A DNA stretch of 64,000 nt, taken from Anseranas semipalmata. Its lineage: Eukaryota; Chordata; Aves; Anseriformes; Anseranatidae. The notes beneath the pieces are model-generated. The model searched no databases. It saw nothing but the letters and a program-made list of their open reading frames with translations, and was not told where the DNA came from. Location: NCBI GenBank assembly GCA_013399115.1, contig VXAA01001101.1, forward strand, positions 188,099 to 252,098, given 5' to 3'. Positions 11,931 through 56,030 of the stretch are shown piece after piece; within the stretch, counting starts at the first letter, position 1, and every line of letters starts with the position of its first letter. The position numbers and the translations under genes are program-made.

Positions 11931-14900
11931 GACTGGGATGCTCGATAGCAGGATGGCAGTTTAAATAGGTTCTACTTTTACGATAACGATGGTTCTGCTG
12001 GCGTGGCTATTTGGCTGAGGATAGCATGCACCAGCCCCTGCAAACTCCCGATTGGCAAAACTACTCGAATGAAACTTGAAAGTGCAGCCCCGAGCCTTGG
12101 TCTTTGTCTCAATAGCCAGAAAACCAGCTAGCTCAGGTCTCCGTGTTGCAAGAGGTTTTGGAGATAAGGGGCTGGCAGTTTTTAACCGTGCAGATAGATG
12201 TGGTTGGCTCCAAGCTGGTGGGGTACACTGCCTGGCTTCTTCAAGATAAAAGCTGTTTGTACTTTGTCCCACTTACAGATAACGCCCATTAGCCGTTGGG
12301 TGCCAAAACAAAGAGAGGCTGGCCTGCTTGGCTGACAAAGCATAAGGTTCTTAAGGGTTCTTATAAGGTTCTTATGGGAACCCGGGTTCCCCACCCTGCA
12401 GAAGGTGGGAACAAGCAGTGCAGAACAGGCGGCAGTGGCTACCCTCGGTACTGAAACAACAGGGAGAATTCAGCAGCAGGAACCGTTCCATACCACACCA
12501 ACTGCCTTGACATGGGGTGCCTGAGACCGCTTTCAGGACCTATTAAACCACGGGCATCAGCTCCCTCACCAGCTGCCCGCAGACTGGAAGCTTTTATTTT
12601 TGTTGCACTATCGGTGGCTGTTAGGTTTACTGGAGTGCATCACACCGAGGGCCATTCTGTTTTAGGTGGAAGATGTTCAGAGAAGCCCCTTTTAGTCTGA
12701 CAAACCGGGATCTGAAAGCGTGAACCAGGAACACGGGCGCTACTCCCGGGTGCAAGCAGTTGTAAAGCGATGCGCTGAACGGAGCGGATTCCTCCTGGAT
12801 TAAACATGATAGCTGTTATATACTGTCATGAGCGATGCCGTGGTTTTAGTCCAAACACACTTTCATTGTGTGAGCTTTAAGAAGCTCTTGGACAACCTAA
12901 TCCTCAGGGTGCTCTTAAAGCGGCGCTCGTACGACTAGTTCACCGTGTCGAACACAGCGAAACGCGGATGTGCGAGTGCCTCGTGCAGCTTGCGTGCAGA
13001 TGCCTTCCACCTTAAGCAGCTTTCTGTAAATCTGTCAGCATCCAGAGCATGTTGTGCGGCGTTAGGCCGGGATTTGTCAGGTGTGCCCAGCGTATGCTGC
13101 GGGGAGAGCCACGAGCTGCCGTCAGGAGGGGGGCATTTCCCCCTTCCACGCGAGTGCAGGATCATCTCCGGTGCTGGTCCTGCCTGCGCGCCGTGGTGCC
13201 GCTCCCTGGGCAAAGGGAAACCACACGGAGCATCACTGGGCGAAGCGGCCTCAAGGCGATGGATGCTGCTCCGCTTCACAGATTCCCTTCAGAACTGACC
13301 AGGACTGTGTTGTGTATTTCCATTAAAATTCCTGTCAACAGCCCCAAAACATTTTTTAATCCTAAAAGATAAACGAAATTAAAAAAAAAAAAAAAAAAAA
13401 AGGAAGAGCATCTGGTTGCTCAGTCTGTTCATTTAATTAAACCAGAAATTCCCTTCCCTCCAGTTGGTTCAGCACTATACATTTATTCCAAATCTTCACT
13501 GCACATATATGTATGCACACATACAGATTTGGAACACAATGCCCTTTTTTTTTTTTTTTNCTCCATCTTCCCCAGGCTGAGCAGGGCACGCTGTGGCCAC
13601 GGCTCAGCTGTCCGACACGATGCCAGCTATCGCTGCTATTTACTGTGCTGCAGCCGGGGTGTTTCAACAGCAGAATTACCATTGTGTAGGATCCAGAAAG
13701 CCGGTCACAGCTCACAGGTTTTATAACGAGTGGGGAGGGGGAGAAATTCACCTGCACAATAGGCCAGAAGTGGCATTTCTACCCAAACCCGCTGTGGCCA
13801 AGAGATTGCCTCCAAGGCGGTTCTGTGCTGTGAGAGCAGCTCCTCTCTGCGCCCAGGCTGCTGCCCACCTCCGAGCGCTCCCAGAAGATGGGGTGGCGGT
13901 GCCAAAGCCCCCAGCTCTTCCCAAACACTCTTCCCCTTGTCACAGGTGCCTGGAAAGGAGACCCAGCCTCCCTGAGACTCAGACACCAGGCTGGGTGTGA
14001 AACCTTGGCTGCAGTTCGTCTCCTCCAGCACAGCCTGCCTTTTTATCTGAAGTCATGGAGCAGTAATGGATGTGCGAGTCCATTACGCAGTTTTTGCAGT
14101 CACTTTCTGAAAATGAATCAAGTGTTAAAACTCAGCTATCAGCTCTCTTTTGCTACATTTTTCCATCTGCTTGTAACTGTATTTTCCATCTGAGAATTTG
14201 GTTAGTAAAAATAGTTCATCTACGATTTGTATTATTGTAGTGACAAGGGTCTTCTAACCAGGACCATCTCTGGGGTGCTCTAGAAATGTTGTCTCTTCAT
14301 AGCTTTGCGCTTGCTTATGATCATTTATATGAAGCATTTATTCCATCCCTTCCCTCTTCCCCTTGTAAGCAGATTCGCATGGGCTGAAGCTTTTTAATAA
14401 TTGCGCTGCTTTGTTCTCCGTTTGGGGAGCACCTCACCCGGGGTCACCCCCAGCGTCCCGAGGGAAGCATGCGGAGCGGTGCTGGGCCTCTCCAGGCAGC
14501 CTGCAGGGGTCGGGCGCTGGCTCTGCCTGCCAAAAGCTGGCTCTGCAGACTGCTGGGGCTCTCAGCAGGGATGACTTTCCCCATCCCTCACTCCGGCTCT
14601 GGTACTGGGGCTGGGACTGGGAGCAAAACAGGGCCAGGACCGAGCACAGCAGCCCGCAGGACAGCACGCCTGCATAGGTGGATGCAGAAGATGGGGTCTG
14701 ATGCTGGAGATCTCAGATTCACTAAATCCCATTTTTGCTGCTGATGCTTCTTTATACAGTGATAAATCCTCTCTACAGGCACCGACAAATAACAGTCATC
14801 TAAAAGGTAAACCAGGCATTCTGATTAATCTAGGCCATCATTAATTGTCTCTGCACTCCTCTGTGTGTGTTCTTATTTTGTTGTCACCAAGTGCTCCTGA

Positions 14901-15520
14901 GTGTAACTGCAGCATTGTTACAGTTGGCACAGCTTCAGCTCTGCCCAAATTCCCCATGCTCAGAGATGCTCTGCATGGCATGGGGCGGCTTGTCCCTGCG
15001 TGGGTCCCACCGAGAGTGGCCGCACTGGACCTGTAGATCCCACGGAAACAGACGAATGGCCAGATTTATGCGAAGTCCCTTGAAGGACACAGAGCTAGCA
15101 TATGTTACAGGTTATATCTAGAGCCAGGGACAGCTTTTTTATTGCTATTCAGGCTCACAAATCAGTAAGAGATTTGTTGCCAATTGCAGGGATAGATGCC
15201 ACATGGGGGTGTGATACACTTCTACCTGCTCACCCACCACTGGAAGCATCGGTGGAGTTAGCCTGTGGGGTGATTTGATGTCCTCGGGCTATCATCAGGG
15301 TGACAGCACAGCATCCTGTCTCCAGCTGGCCTTCTTTCAGTGTTGTCCAGGTCTTTTCAGGCCATTTTAGCTGCCTGTGACCTGGTGATGGTCTAAGGAC
15401 AGCTCCAATCACCAGCATGCAGTGTTGATGGCAGTGCTGCTTGCGTTCATCCCTGGCTCTGCGCTTGGGCTCCTCTCGGCTGTGCGGGCACCGCTGGTTA
15501 TTCAGCTCCAAGCTGGGGTC
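11931..15520. other. Intergenic DNA with locally CpG-rich patches
   Basis: CpG is elevated at about 12720-13270 without a recognisable first exon. There is A20 at 13381-13401, and a poly-T run ends in a single N at 13560. No gene is recognised. Confidence 0.5.
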
Positions 15521-15522
15521 AG

Positions 15523-16119
15523 TATCACAGAATGACGGGGTGGCTGAGGCTGGCAGGGACCTCTGGTCCCAGCCCTGCTCAAGCAGGGACACCCAGAGCA
15601 GGTGCCCAGCACCACGTCCAGGCGGCTTCTGAAGGTCTCCAAGGAGGAGCCTCCACAGCCTCTCTGGGCAGCCTGGGCCAGGGCTCCGCCACCCGCACAG
15701 CACAGAAGTGCTCCTGGGGTTCAGGGGGAGCCTCCTGGGCTCCAGTTTGTGCCCACTGCCTCCTGTCCTGGCACTGGGCACCACTGACANNNNNNNNNNN
15801 NNNNNNNNNNNNNNNNNNNNNNNNNNNNNNNNNNNNNNNNNNNNNNNNNNNNNNNNNNNNNNNNNNNNNNNNNNNNNNNNNNNNNNNNNNNNNNNNNNNN
15901 NNNNNNNNNNNNNNNNNNNGTAACATCAGCCTTCTTAGCAGAAAGGGCACATGTTCAGCTGGCTCATGTTCAACTTGGTGCCCACCAGGACCCCCAGGTC
16001 CTTTTCTGCAGAGCTGCTTCCCAGCTGGGTGGCCCCCAGCATCTGCTGGTGCCTGGGGCTGTTCCTCCCCGGGTGCAGGACTCTGCACTTCTCCCTGTTG
16101 AACTTTACGGGGTTTCCAG
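15523..16119 (-). mobile_element. CR1 LINE, minus orientation, interrupted by an assembly gap
   Basis: On the plus strand it begins tatcacagaatgacggggtg and ggcagggacctctgg, the reverse complement of a CR1 3' end. It continues with CR1 tail sequence (cacgtccaggcggcttctga, agcctccacagcctctctgg). After 130 Ns it resumes with ttggtgcccaccaggacccc and cttctccctgttgaac, typical upstream CR1 sequence. At roughly 600 nt it is the longest CR1 piece here. Confidence 0.88.
15790..15919. other. Assembly gap (130 N)
   Basis: This run of N lies inside a CR1 element. Confidence 0.99.
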
Positions 16120-18716
16120 TAGCAGGGAACTGTTACACTGGTTACAAATCTCTGTTGCTTCTCTACACCCAAGGGTGCCTTTGGACCTGCAGAGCCATGC
16201 CCAGGACCTAGGGCAGGGTGCAGTGGCCGAGGGCTGGGCTCAGGCATGGCCAGGGAGGAGGAAGGGACCTTCGGTTGGGGTTGCTCCCTCGCTATGAAAC
16301 CATGGCCCCAGGGGATGAATGGGGACACACCTTGTAGGCAGAGGTGGTGGCAACCAGAGTGATAAACTTGAAAAAAAAACCAAGGTTTGGTTTTCCAGAC
16401 CCTTCTTTGGGTATAACACTGCAGCATTTCAGACATCTCACAGGCAGTCACAGCCCGTCAGGGGCCGGTTTGCTGAAGTTCACGTGGGGGCTGCTCAGTT
16501 ACGTCTGCTAGATCTTGCCCAGCCAGGCTGGCGTGCACGGCCCACATCTCCCACAGAAGTGATACTTAATCGGATTGATATTTAATCACTTTAATAAAAC
16601 ATTTGATCGATACTTAATCACTTGTCTCAGCATGGCCCTGGTGTTTCCTCACAGCTGATTTCCAGCCCAGGTCTGTAGCCCGTGCTTTGGATGCACGTCT
16701 TTTCAGCAGGTTTGCCCCGACTCTGCTGCTGCTTTCCCACCTGGCACCACGCCGTCGCCCGCCAGCTTCTCAGAGCAGAGGCGGTGAAGGCGTGCAGAAG
16801 GAAGCAAGCTCGTCTCGCTCCGAACGCCCCGCTGTGCTTGCAGCTGTGACCTGCGGGGTTTACAAGGAAGCTCCCGGCTCCCTCGGTGGGTGAGGACGCA
16901 GGGAGCTGAGCCCACGTGGGCGCAGGGGTGCGGGGATGTCAGACACCAGAACAGACACAGTTTTCCTTGGCAAGTTACTAATTACGTGCTGAGAACACTT
17001 AGCGTTCACAGACTTGGGGTACTCATTTGCAAGTTATTTTAATCGATGTGTATTTATTGCAGTCTTTGAGAAGAAAACAACAAAAAAACCACAGACCAAA
17101 TTATAAGTAAACACTTGAAGTATTCCATAATTTAAAAATTGTTTGGTTTTGATGGTTCAGGCTGCATCATAGGAAACTTGGGATAAGAAACTTCACTGTT
17201 ATCAGAACTGGCCAAATAGGCACTGATAGCAACACTTTTTCAGGTGGCTGCCAAAATCTTCCTATGATAAGGAGACTATACCTACTTTTCAAAAAAAAAA
17301 AGAGAGTTTCACACATGTGGTGCCAGATCTCATTAAAGCCAATGGGAAAGTTTCCCCAGGCCCTTGCTGCAGCGTGGAGCATGCTGGCAGTGCCCGAGCA
17401 GCCCTTTCACAACCCTACAGCTTTTGCCAGAGCAAGATGTTATAGGGAGATTATCCCTCATTACATCACTCGTCTTGCAAAAGTCCAAATAGGAGAATAA
17501 AACTTTAAGGGGGGAGTTTTAGGAACTCCTGTAGGCTTAAATGCGGGGCGTTATTTTTGGAGAAAACAAATTGTCATAGAAGTCTCTTATTTTTTAAAGT
17601 TGTGTTAAAACAAGAAAAAGATCGTAATCTTCCTAGTCGAACAGTGTAGTATCATGCTGTGCAGACTGGCATACCAACCAAGAAAACTACATAAGTGTTA
17701 AAAAAAAATGTGAACATAAAGCTCTTATAAAAACTGAAGGAAGTACGTAAATATTCAATTTTAGATTTTTAAGTTTGGAATTGTAAAATTCAAGACAATG
17801 TGACTGCTGAGACACAGTTAAAACAAACAAACAAAAAAACCAGCAAAGAGAGAGAAACAGGATGAAGACGTACCAGCCTGAATATTAGACATACTTCTAT
17901 CATCATGGTAAACAGAGATGTCATTCCTTAGCTTATCCAGGTTTGTGGAAGCTATGGTATACTTCTGTAGTTTAGATTTTGTTTTAAACATATAAACCCA
18001 CTAGATTTAGGAACAGGTTTTATTAAGACTGTAGTTCAGAAGATGAATTTCCTGCACATAATACAATACTTTTAAATATAGTTTTTAAGAAAACAAGATA
18101 TATTTTCACAATCTTTTTTTTCAGATTAATTCCAGTTATTACCTTCATATTACATACTATTTACACATCTCAATACATGAGTTACAGATTTCACGTCTCA
18201 AGTTCAATCGATAGACCTAATCCCATAGAAAGCTACATCACAGACCTGGACTTTCATCTTTCCTGATGGAGTTTCAGGCTTTACTGCTTAAATAAATAAA
18301 ACTGCCTCCAGCTGAGATCCTGTTCCTATCTGAGGTAACCGAGATATTCAACGATATCAAAGCTGTGAGATTTGCCAATTAGTCTTGCAGAAAGAAAGCT
18401 GAATATACACACATTTTCCCCTTTCGTAGGAATCACCTCATTTCTAGGTTGTTTGATTTCTAAAACATACAACCATTAAAATGGGGGCATGGTATCCAAC
18501 TCGGCTTTAGGTTAAATGGAATTCAATGTTGTTGTAGTCAATTAAAACAGACCGACTTCTTGGAAAGGAATATAAAACATTCAGTTCTGAACTTAATAAA
18601 AAGAATCTCAAATATGATAGAGCTTGTGAAAAACAACACAAAACCCAACCCACATTGGATACATTAAAATGTGCACCTAACTTTGTAAAATCTGAGGCCA
18701 GGGCCCTAAGAAAGTG
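16120..18716. other. Intergenic DNA, nothing recognised
   Basis: CpG is slightly raised at 16680-16930, then the sequence becomes AT-rich. The AT-rich part could hold distal ESRP1 poly(A) sites on the minus strand (AATAAA near 17050 and 18020), but this is unproven. Confidence 0.5.
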
Positions 18717-19165
18717 GAATCATCATAGAAATTAAGGCTGGAGGGGATGTGAAGAAGGCGTCTTGTCCACATCCATGCCTGAAAGCGGGATCAGCTGCAC
18801 CAGTGTCATATCTGGTGGGTGCTCGGCCAACCAGCGACAAGTGGTGGAGACCCAGCAGCCTCCCCAGGCAGCCTCCATCCGTACCTAACTATTACCAGCA
18901 TGGGAAGGTTTGTTCCATCTCCCTTAATCCCTTGCCCGTAATTCAATTCACCTCTGCTGGTCCTATCCACAATGGAAAGAACTTACTCCTTTTCTCTTCA
19001 TAGACAATTTTTTTTTTTAATGTACTGTTATCATAGCTATCCTCAGTCTCCTTTTTGCCAAGCTAAGCAATCCCAACACCTCCAGCAGGCCCCTGGGAGC
19101 TGTTTTCATGTCCCTTCTGTTTGCTCGTCAGTTGGGCCACAGCTTTCTGAATTTTTGTACTGCTT
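18717..19165 (-). mobile_element. Old CR1 LINE fragment, minus orientation
   Basis: The plus strand starts aatcatcatagaaattaagg and ctggaggggatg, a diverged reverse CR1 3' end. It passes through agcagcctccccaggcagcc to ctatcctcagtctcctttttgccaagctaa, matching the order of CR1 sequence with many changes. It is more decayed than the 15.5 kb copy. Confidence 0.65.
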
Positions 19166-19169
19166 GTTA

Positions 19170-21859
19170 GATATAACTTTTTGCTAAAGTTTTATCAGCA
19201 CGCCATGGAAGACCAGAAAAACTTCAATGGAATTCTAAACAAAAGTCCCATTTATGCAACCTAACATGAAGTCTGCTTTTTTTTTTTTTTTCAAAAGCAT
19301 TTCATTGTTGTTACTTGAGTTCAGTTTGTGATTTATTTTTCCAAACCTTTTCTGACCTACTGCTTCCCATCCAGTCATTCACTGTCTGCGTTTGCACACT
19401 TGGAGTATTCCTATGCAGTTAATATGCAAACACCCCATTCCGCCACCATTCCCTGAGTGGCCCAGGTGGGCTAATTTTCTCTCTGCATAACTGTCAATTT
19501 ATCGTTGTGCTCCAAAACTAAAGGCAAAACCATTTTCCAAGAAAGATAAGTTGGAAATACCATCTAAAAATATTTTGCATCAATTAATCCTGCTCAATGT
19601 ACTCACATTTACAGAATGGTGATTTAAAAGAATATTCTGTGAAACACATCAGACTCTAACAGTGTGAAGTTCCCCAGAAGAAAATTTAAATCTAGATTAC
19701 TGTGGTTGTAGCGTGGTTTTGTTTTGTTGTTTTCTGGGGGAGGAGAGGGATGTGGAGGGGGAAAGGTGGCACACAGGAAAGAGCAGAGATAGGAAATAGG
19801 GGAAGAAAATGAAGGGGAAAATGTAAATTTTTTAGATGAGATATAGACTCATTTCCATTATCACTCACCTTGGCTGGAAGACTTTTTCTGCTTTGCCACC
19901 CCCTTTTTTCCCTTTGTATTTTCATAGATAGCAGGGCACTGTTGTGGATTTGGTCATCCAGTAAATATATACTGCTTTAAAAGGAATATAAGCAAACCCT
20001 GCACAGAGTGCTTTACAGAAATTGTCCAACTGTTGAGGTTTCCTGTGGTCTCCCAGGCACTGAAGCACGTGTCACAGAAACGAGTGAGGGTCCTAAAATT
20101 CTGCCATTCTATCTGCAGAAGATGGAGCCCAAAGGTGCAGCTAGCCCCAGCGCTCACACAGGTACCGGAGAGCGAAACAGCAGCCATAGGTGAGAGCAGC
20201 ATTGCAGAGAACACGAGGAAGAAGCGGAGGTGAAGCTCAGCATCTCCAGCAGACTCTGATCCCAGCTCCAAGTCGCTCCTCCGTGGACCACCTGCACATT
20301 TCAGAGAGTCTTGGAGGAAAATGCTCACACAGCTCTGAGCGCCTGCCTCTGGGAGGGGAGTGAGCAGCCAAGCACAGCCCTGGGCTGTGCATTCTGGCAG
20401 AAGCAGAACAAACAAGGACCAGTCCCTGGGATAAATATTTTTCCCCATCAACCCCCGAAGTATAACCAAGCAGATCATTGTGGATTTACATTTTTAAAGA
20501 ATGAGACAGGCTGGTTTGCCAAATACCTTATCTTGCTTGGCAGTAACTTTCTCACTTGGAAGACATTCCTAACAGGCAACAGAGAAGGGTTGCTTGTGAC
20601 CAGTTTTGAGAACAGATCAATATGTAGCCCTCAGCTCTGTTATATATGTCTTCAACACACCAGAGAATCTATTCCATTTGTGACTTTTAGCCTCACACCT
20701 CTCCCCTTTTCTTCTAGCTTGCTTTCTCCCCCACTCTCTATTCTTCAATACCAATAACAGTATAAAAGAAATGTAAAGATGCTGCACTCCCTTAAAGAAG
20801 ACTGGGTGCTGGGTCTCACAACAGGTCATGCTTCTTTCTCTTAAATATGAGATCATTAAACACCAAGCAGGGTGGAAAAATAAGGAATGCTATAGCATGA
20901 GAGGGGTTAACTGCATGTCATTTTCTGAATAAGCAGTGTGACTGAGGTTTGGAGATGGCTGCACCTGTAAGCCATTTTAAAGGTAAATACCCAAGTAGAT
21001 ATAGAGAGCACACAAGGCAAGAAGCAGAGGCAAAGCATTTAACATCCCACACTTATGTGTGTGTGTGTATATATATATATTTTTTTTTTACAGAGTTACA
21101 GCATTTTTTCTTCAGATAATCTATTTTACATTCTTAAGCACTTCTGCGCTGTGTGAGATACATCCAGTTCAAATGATATGACAAAATACACAGAGGCTTC
21201 TTTTGCACAGAACAATCAGACAAATATGTACAAGACAAGAAAACAATGTTTGATAAAATATCAAATGCACAATTAGGTCTTAAAAACATTTTTAAAAAAG
21301 TTTGAAGTGTGTGCAAAATTAGGCAAAAAAGCTTTTTTTTTCCTATTCCAGAGGATGCAATATTAGAGGTTGTAGGTTCAGGCTAAACTATTTCTATGTT
21401 AAGAGCAGCTTAATACTTAAAAAAAAAAAAATCAACAAGAAACCGTCAAGGCATTGCGTGATTTCAGTATCTGTGCTCTCAGTGAAGGCCTTAGTGGTCT
21501 GATGACAGTGTGTTGAGCGTGTTAATTGTGCATTAACTGAAAAAGTTAGAGGTCCATAGGCTGATTTCCAAAGTTCTGATGACTTCTCTTGAGCACAATT
21601 GGTTTGAGCAGTGGTAAAATTGAGAATATGATCAAGATATCCATCTAGGCTTGCTGCATTTGTTCAAAACACCAGAAAACTTGGAGGAATCTGCATGAAA
21701 GAGTTGTGCACGTCACTAAACCTGATGATAATTTTTCAATATCCAAGTGATCAAATCTTTACTGAAGTACCAAAAGCTCTGGTTTTCACATTACATACGT
21801 AGGATTTCAACGACTTTTTCTGTTAGGGAAAACAGTGTTTTGCTAGGAGCAAGCCAGAC
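19170..21859. other. AT-rich DNA downstream of ESRP1
   Basis: No gene is recognised. A (TG)n(TA)n microsatellite lies at about 21056-21080. A 174-codon open frame on the minus strand (19954-20478) has no family resemblance. Part of this may be ESRP1 3' UTR if a distal poly(A) site is used. Confidence 0.5.
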
Positions 21860-23205
21860 TTTATTCACTGTTCCACAACCTTTTAGTTTTCAAGGTGGTT
21901 TTACCATCAGCTTCAAAGTGGCAATACCATCATCCTTCCTCACACTCAGCAACCTGGATTCGTGGAAAACTGGCTGAAAGATGAATCCTTTTCTCCATGG
22001 GCACATTTCTGCACCATGGCACAGCACAGGTGCAGAAACAAGCAGCAAGGTGTGGATGGGAAGCAATGTAGCACAGTTTAAGTCAGGATGCTACCAAGCA
22101 TCCAACTACGGCTTCAGACTATCAGTTGTATGGATGGGCTTTAAGCTTTATCAACCCAGCCAAAAAACAGCTTTTGGCTGACTAGCTGAGATGGTCACTT
22201 TGTCCCTATACATGCTGCACTTCAATCAGCAGGGCTCTTCAACTAGATGATAGCTGCAGGTGAAGATGTTGCCTAGAAGTGGATTATACCCTGGGCTAAG
22301 TTGCCTTTGTGTCAGAGAAGAGGAAGAATGAAAAAGATGGGGCTTTTTTGTTGTTATTTTTGTGGAAAAAGGTGAAGAAGGGAGTAGAGAAAAGAAAATG
22401 GTATAAAAGAAAACTTATAACATCTTTGACTAGATATTTTTAAAAGACTAGATGTTACAGAAGCATTTTTGTAAGTATACTTCCACATCCTCCTCTAGGA
22501 CTACTGCACATGATAAAACACACAGTGCTGCCATCAATACACTGCTTTTACAGTTGAACTTGCATTTTTCTTCACAAATGCTTTCTGGGTGACTTCACCC
22601 TTTGACTGTTCCTGTACAGCGGATCAAGTAAACCAAGCTTGAAAAGCTGAAATGGTCTGGTCAGGAAGCTCACAAAAGCAAGAAAGTAGCTGCCAGTTAT
22701 ACAAACACAATTTACTTCATTGCTGCAATTTTACCTCAACACAGTTGAGAAATTAGATTTTGCAGTTACCTAAGGAAGTAGTTTATTCTGCCTAACCAAC
22801 ACTATATCCTGCTTCTAAAAGCCTCAGTGCGTTGCTAGCACAGTAACATCATCTCCACACTTTGCTCCTCAGAGCCGTCTCTGAATATCTTTCTGGAGGC
22901 TCTCGGTCACAGTTTGAGAGCTTGAAGAAGAATGCATTTGGAGCCCTGGGAAGTACACAGAGCAGCATCCCATGACAAGACTAGAGTAGTCGAAATCCTT
23001 TCAGTGGTGGCTTTAATAGCCAAGGTCTTACAGATCAGTGTGACTTTCTGGACGTAGCAAAGAGTAGCCATATTCCCAGGGCAGCAAATGAAAAGTGACG
23101 TTGAGCATGGTGTTTATCTGAAGCAAGCACTTATGATACCCCCAAACCCATCTCCTGGGGTTTGTTATCCTTACCTTCTCTAAGGAAGTCTAACTGCTGG
23201 GACCT
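21860..23205 (-). other. ESRP1: ESRP1 3' untranslated region (extent uncertain)
   Basis: No further coding signal follows the stop at 23206. On the minus strand, AATAAA hexamers lie at 22787-22782 and 21865-21860. Either could end the transcript, and further candidates exist toward 17-19 kb. The boundary given is the second signal and is a guess. Confidence 0.35.
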
Positions 23206-54479
<31,274 letters not shown>

Positions 54480-55300
54480 GATGCCACCAGGCAAGTGAAA
54501 AGGGGAAAAGAAAGGGAGGGGGAGAAAAAAAGAGAGAGAGAGAGAGAACGGGGGGAAAGAACGGGGAGAGGAAGGAGAGAAGAGGCCAAAAACTTTCCCT
54601 GTTCACGGCGCTTCCAAGCAAGACCCAAGCGGCAGAGCCCCCAGCTGCAGCCCGGCTCCCCGAGGACCTGGCGCGGGGGAGGCGCACGGGCACCCCTTTC
54701 CTCTNNNNNNNNNNNNNNNNNNNNNNNNNNNNNNNNNNNNNNNNNNNNNNNNNNNNNNNNNNNNNNNNNNNNNNNNNNNNNNNNNNNNNNNNNNNNNNNN
54801 NNNNNNNNNNNNNNNNNNNNNNNNNNNNNNNNNNNNNNNNNNNNNNNNNNNNNNNNNNNNNNNNNNNNNNNNNNNNNNNNNNNNNNNNNNNNNNNNNNNN
54901 NNNNNNNNNNNNNNNNNNNNNNNNNNNNNNNNNNNNNNNNNNNNNNNNNNNNNNNNNNNNNNNNNNNNNNNNNNNNNNNNNNNNNNNNNNNNNNNNNNNN
55001 NNNNNNNNNNNNNNNNNNNNNNNNNNNNNNNNNNNNNNNNNNNNNNNNNNNNNNNNNNNNNNNNNNNNNNNNNNNNNNNNNNNNNNNNNNNNNNNNGTGC
55101 CGTGCCGTGCTGGAGCAGCTTCCCTCGAGAACCCCGAGCGGCTCAGAATGGTTGTGCCTTTTCCTCCGGCGTGCCCGAGGCAGAGGTGTCGCAGATCTAG
55201 TCGTGTTTTAGGAGGTGGCTGGGGTGGTGAGCGCAGCCTTCCCTCGAGGGTAGATGGACAGTGGTGGTTTTGCTCCTTGTGTCAACATTTTTTTTTTTTA
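54480..55300 (-). promoter_or_regulatory. ESRP1 5' UTR/promoter region, interrupted by a gap
   Basis: Upstream of the ESRP1 ATG is GC-rich DNA with a long purine run on the plus strand (about 54497-54592, pyrimidine on the ESRP1 sense strand). Then come 392 Ns (54705-55096) and more GC-rich sequence. Position and composition fit a CpG-type promoter, but the core is missing. Confidence 0.55.
54705..55096. other. Assembly gap (392 N)
   Basis: This is a run of N in the GC-rich ESRP1 promoter, a typical place for sequence loss. Confidence 0.99.
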
Positions 55301-56030
55301 GTGATCTTTTTTTCACTATGAAATTTATGCTTTAAATGCATCTTGATCAAAAAGGGCTTCTCCGTTACAAACTAGTGACAAGGTGTAGGGTTGACAAGTA
55401 ACACTAACTTTCCCCAATGACATCCTGTAGTGCATCCTGTTCTTTAACACCCTAGTCGGGCATTTCCAACTTCACTGTGATGCTTCTTCCCCAAATGTTT
55501 ACCAGGACGACAGTGCGCATCGTACTTTTCGTCATCGCTGCTGCTTGTATCGGTGCAGGTTCACAGCTTGTGCTGTCTTCTACCAACGCGTGCGCGTTCT
55601 GGTTTGGCAGCAAGGCCCGGGATGAGTTTCGTAAGCGCGCTGGGGTTGGGGATCCTGGCAGCCACGGAATGTTCAAGCACTGCCTGGCGGCCTTGTCCTG
55701 ATGCATTTCGTTGGGCTCCTCGCAGGGACTGTCACCAAGTCCCCGCTCGATAGTTTAAGTGCTTCAGTAAGCAACCTTTGCATGGCAGAAAGCTGCCTGC
55801 CGTCATTTTCAACCTTTTCAGTGTAAGATTCTGATACGGGCATTCACTGACGGGAAATGAATTCCTACAGGTTTAAAAGGGGTAGCTGAAATCTGCTGTG
55901 TTAATCTGACATTGGGAAACACGAGGTAATTGTGCCCCTGTTGCAGGAAGGTCACAGTCCCTAGGTTTCTTTGCGGATTCGTTTTCCATCTTTCTATCTC
56001 GCCTCTTTCCATCTAGAAACCTCAGACTCC
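55301..56030. other. ESRP1-VIRMA intergenic DNA, nothing recognised
   Basis: No gene is seen. A short open frame at 55477-55701 (plus) has a hydrophobic N-terminal part but no family resemblance, and I take it as chance. Confidence 0.6.

Noticed and set aside
12720..13280. CpG-raised region as a DPY19L4 promoter/first exon on the minus strand
   Set aside because: No DPY19L4 N-terminal sequence or plausible first exon with donor could be read.
15230..16451. Long open frames around the 15.8 kb gap
   Set aside because: They lie in reverse CR1 sequence and are extended artificially by N codons.
17696..17727. Similarity to 27-58 (TTAAAAAAAAATGTGAA)
   Set aside because: Dominated by a poly-A run; the match does not extend on either side.
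19954..20478. 174-codon minus-strand open frame downstream of ESRP1
   Set aside because: No recognisable domain, no splice structure; overlapping open frames on the other strand are equally long. Likely chance.
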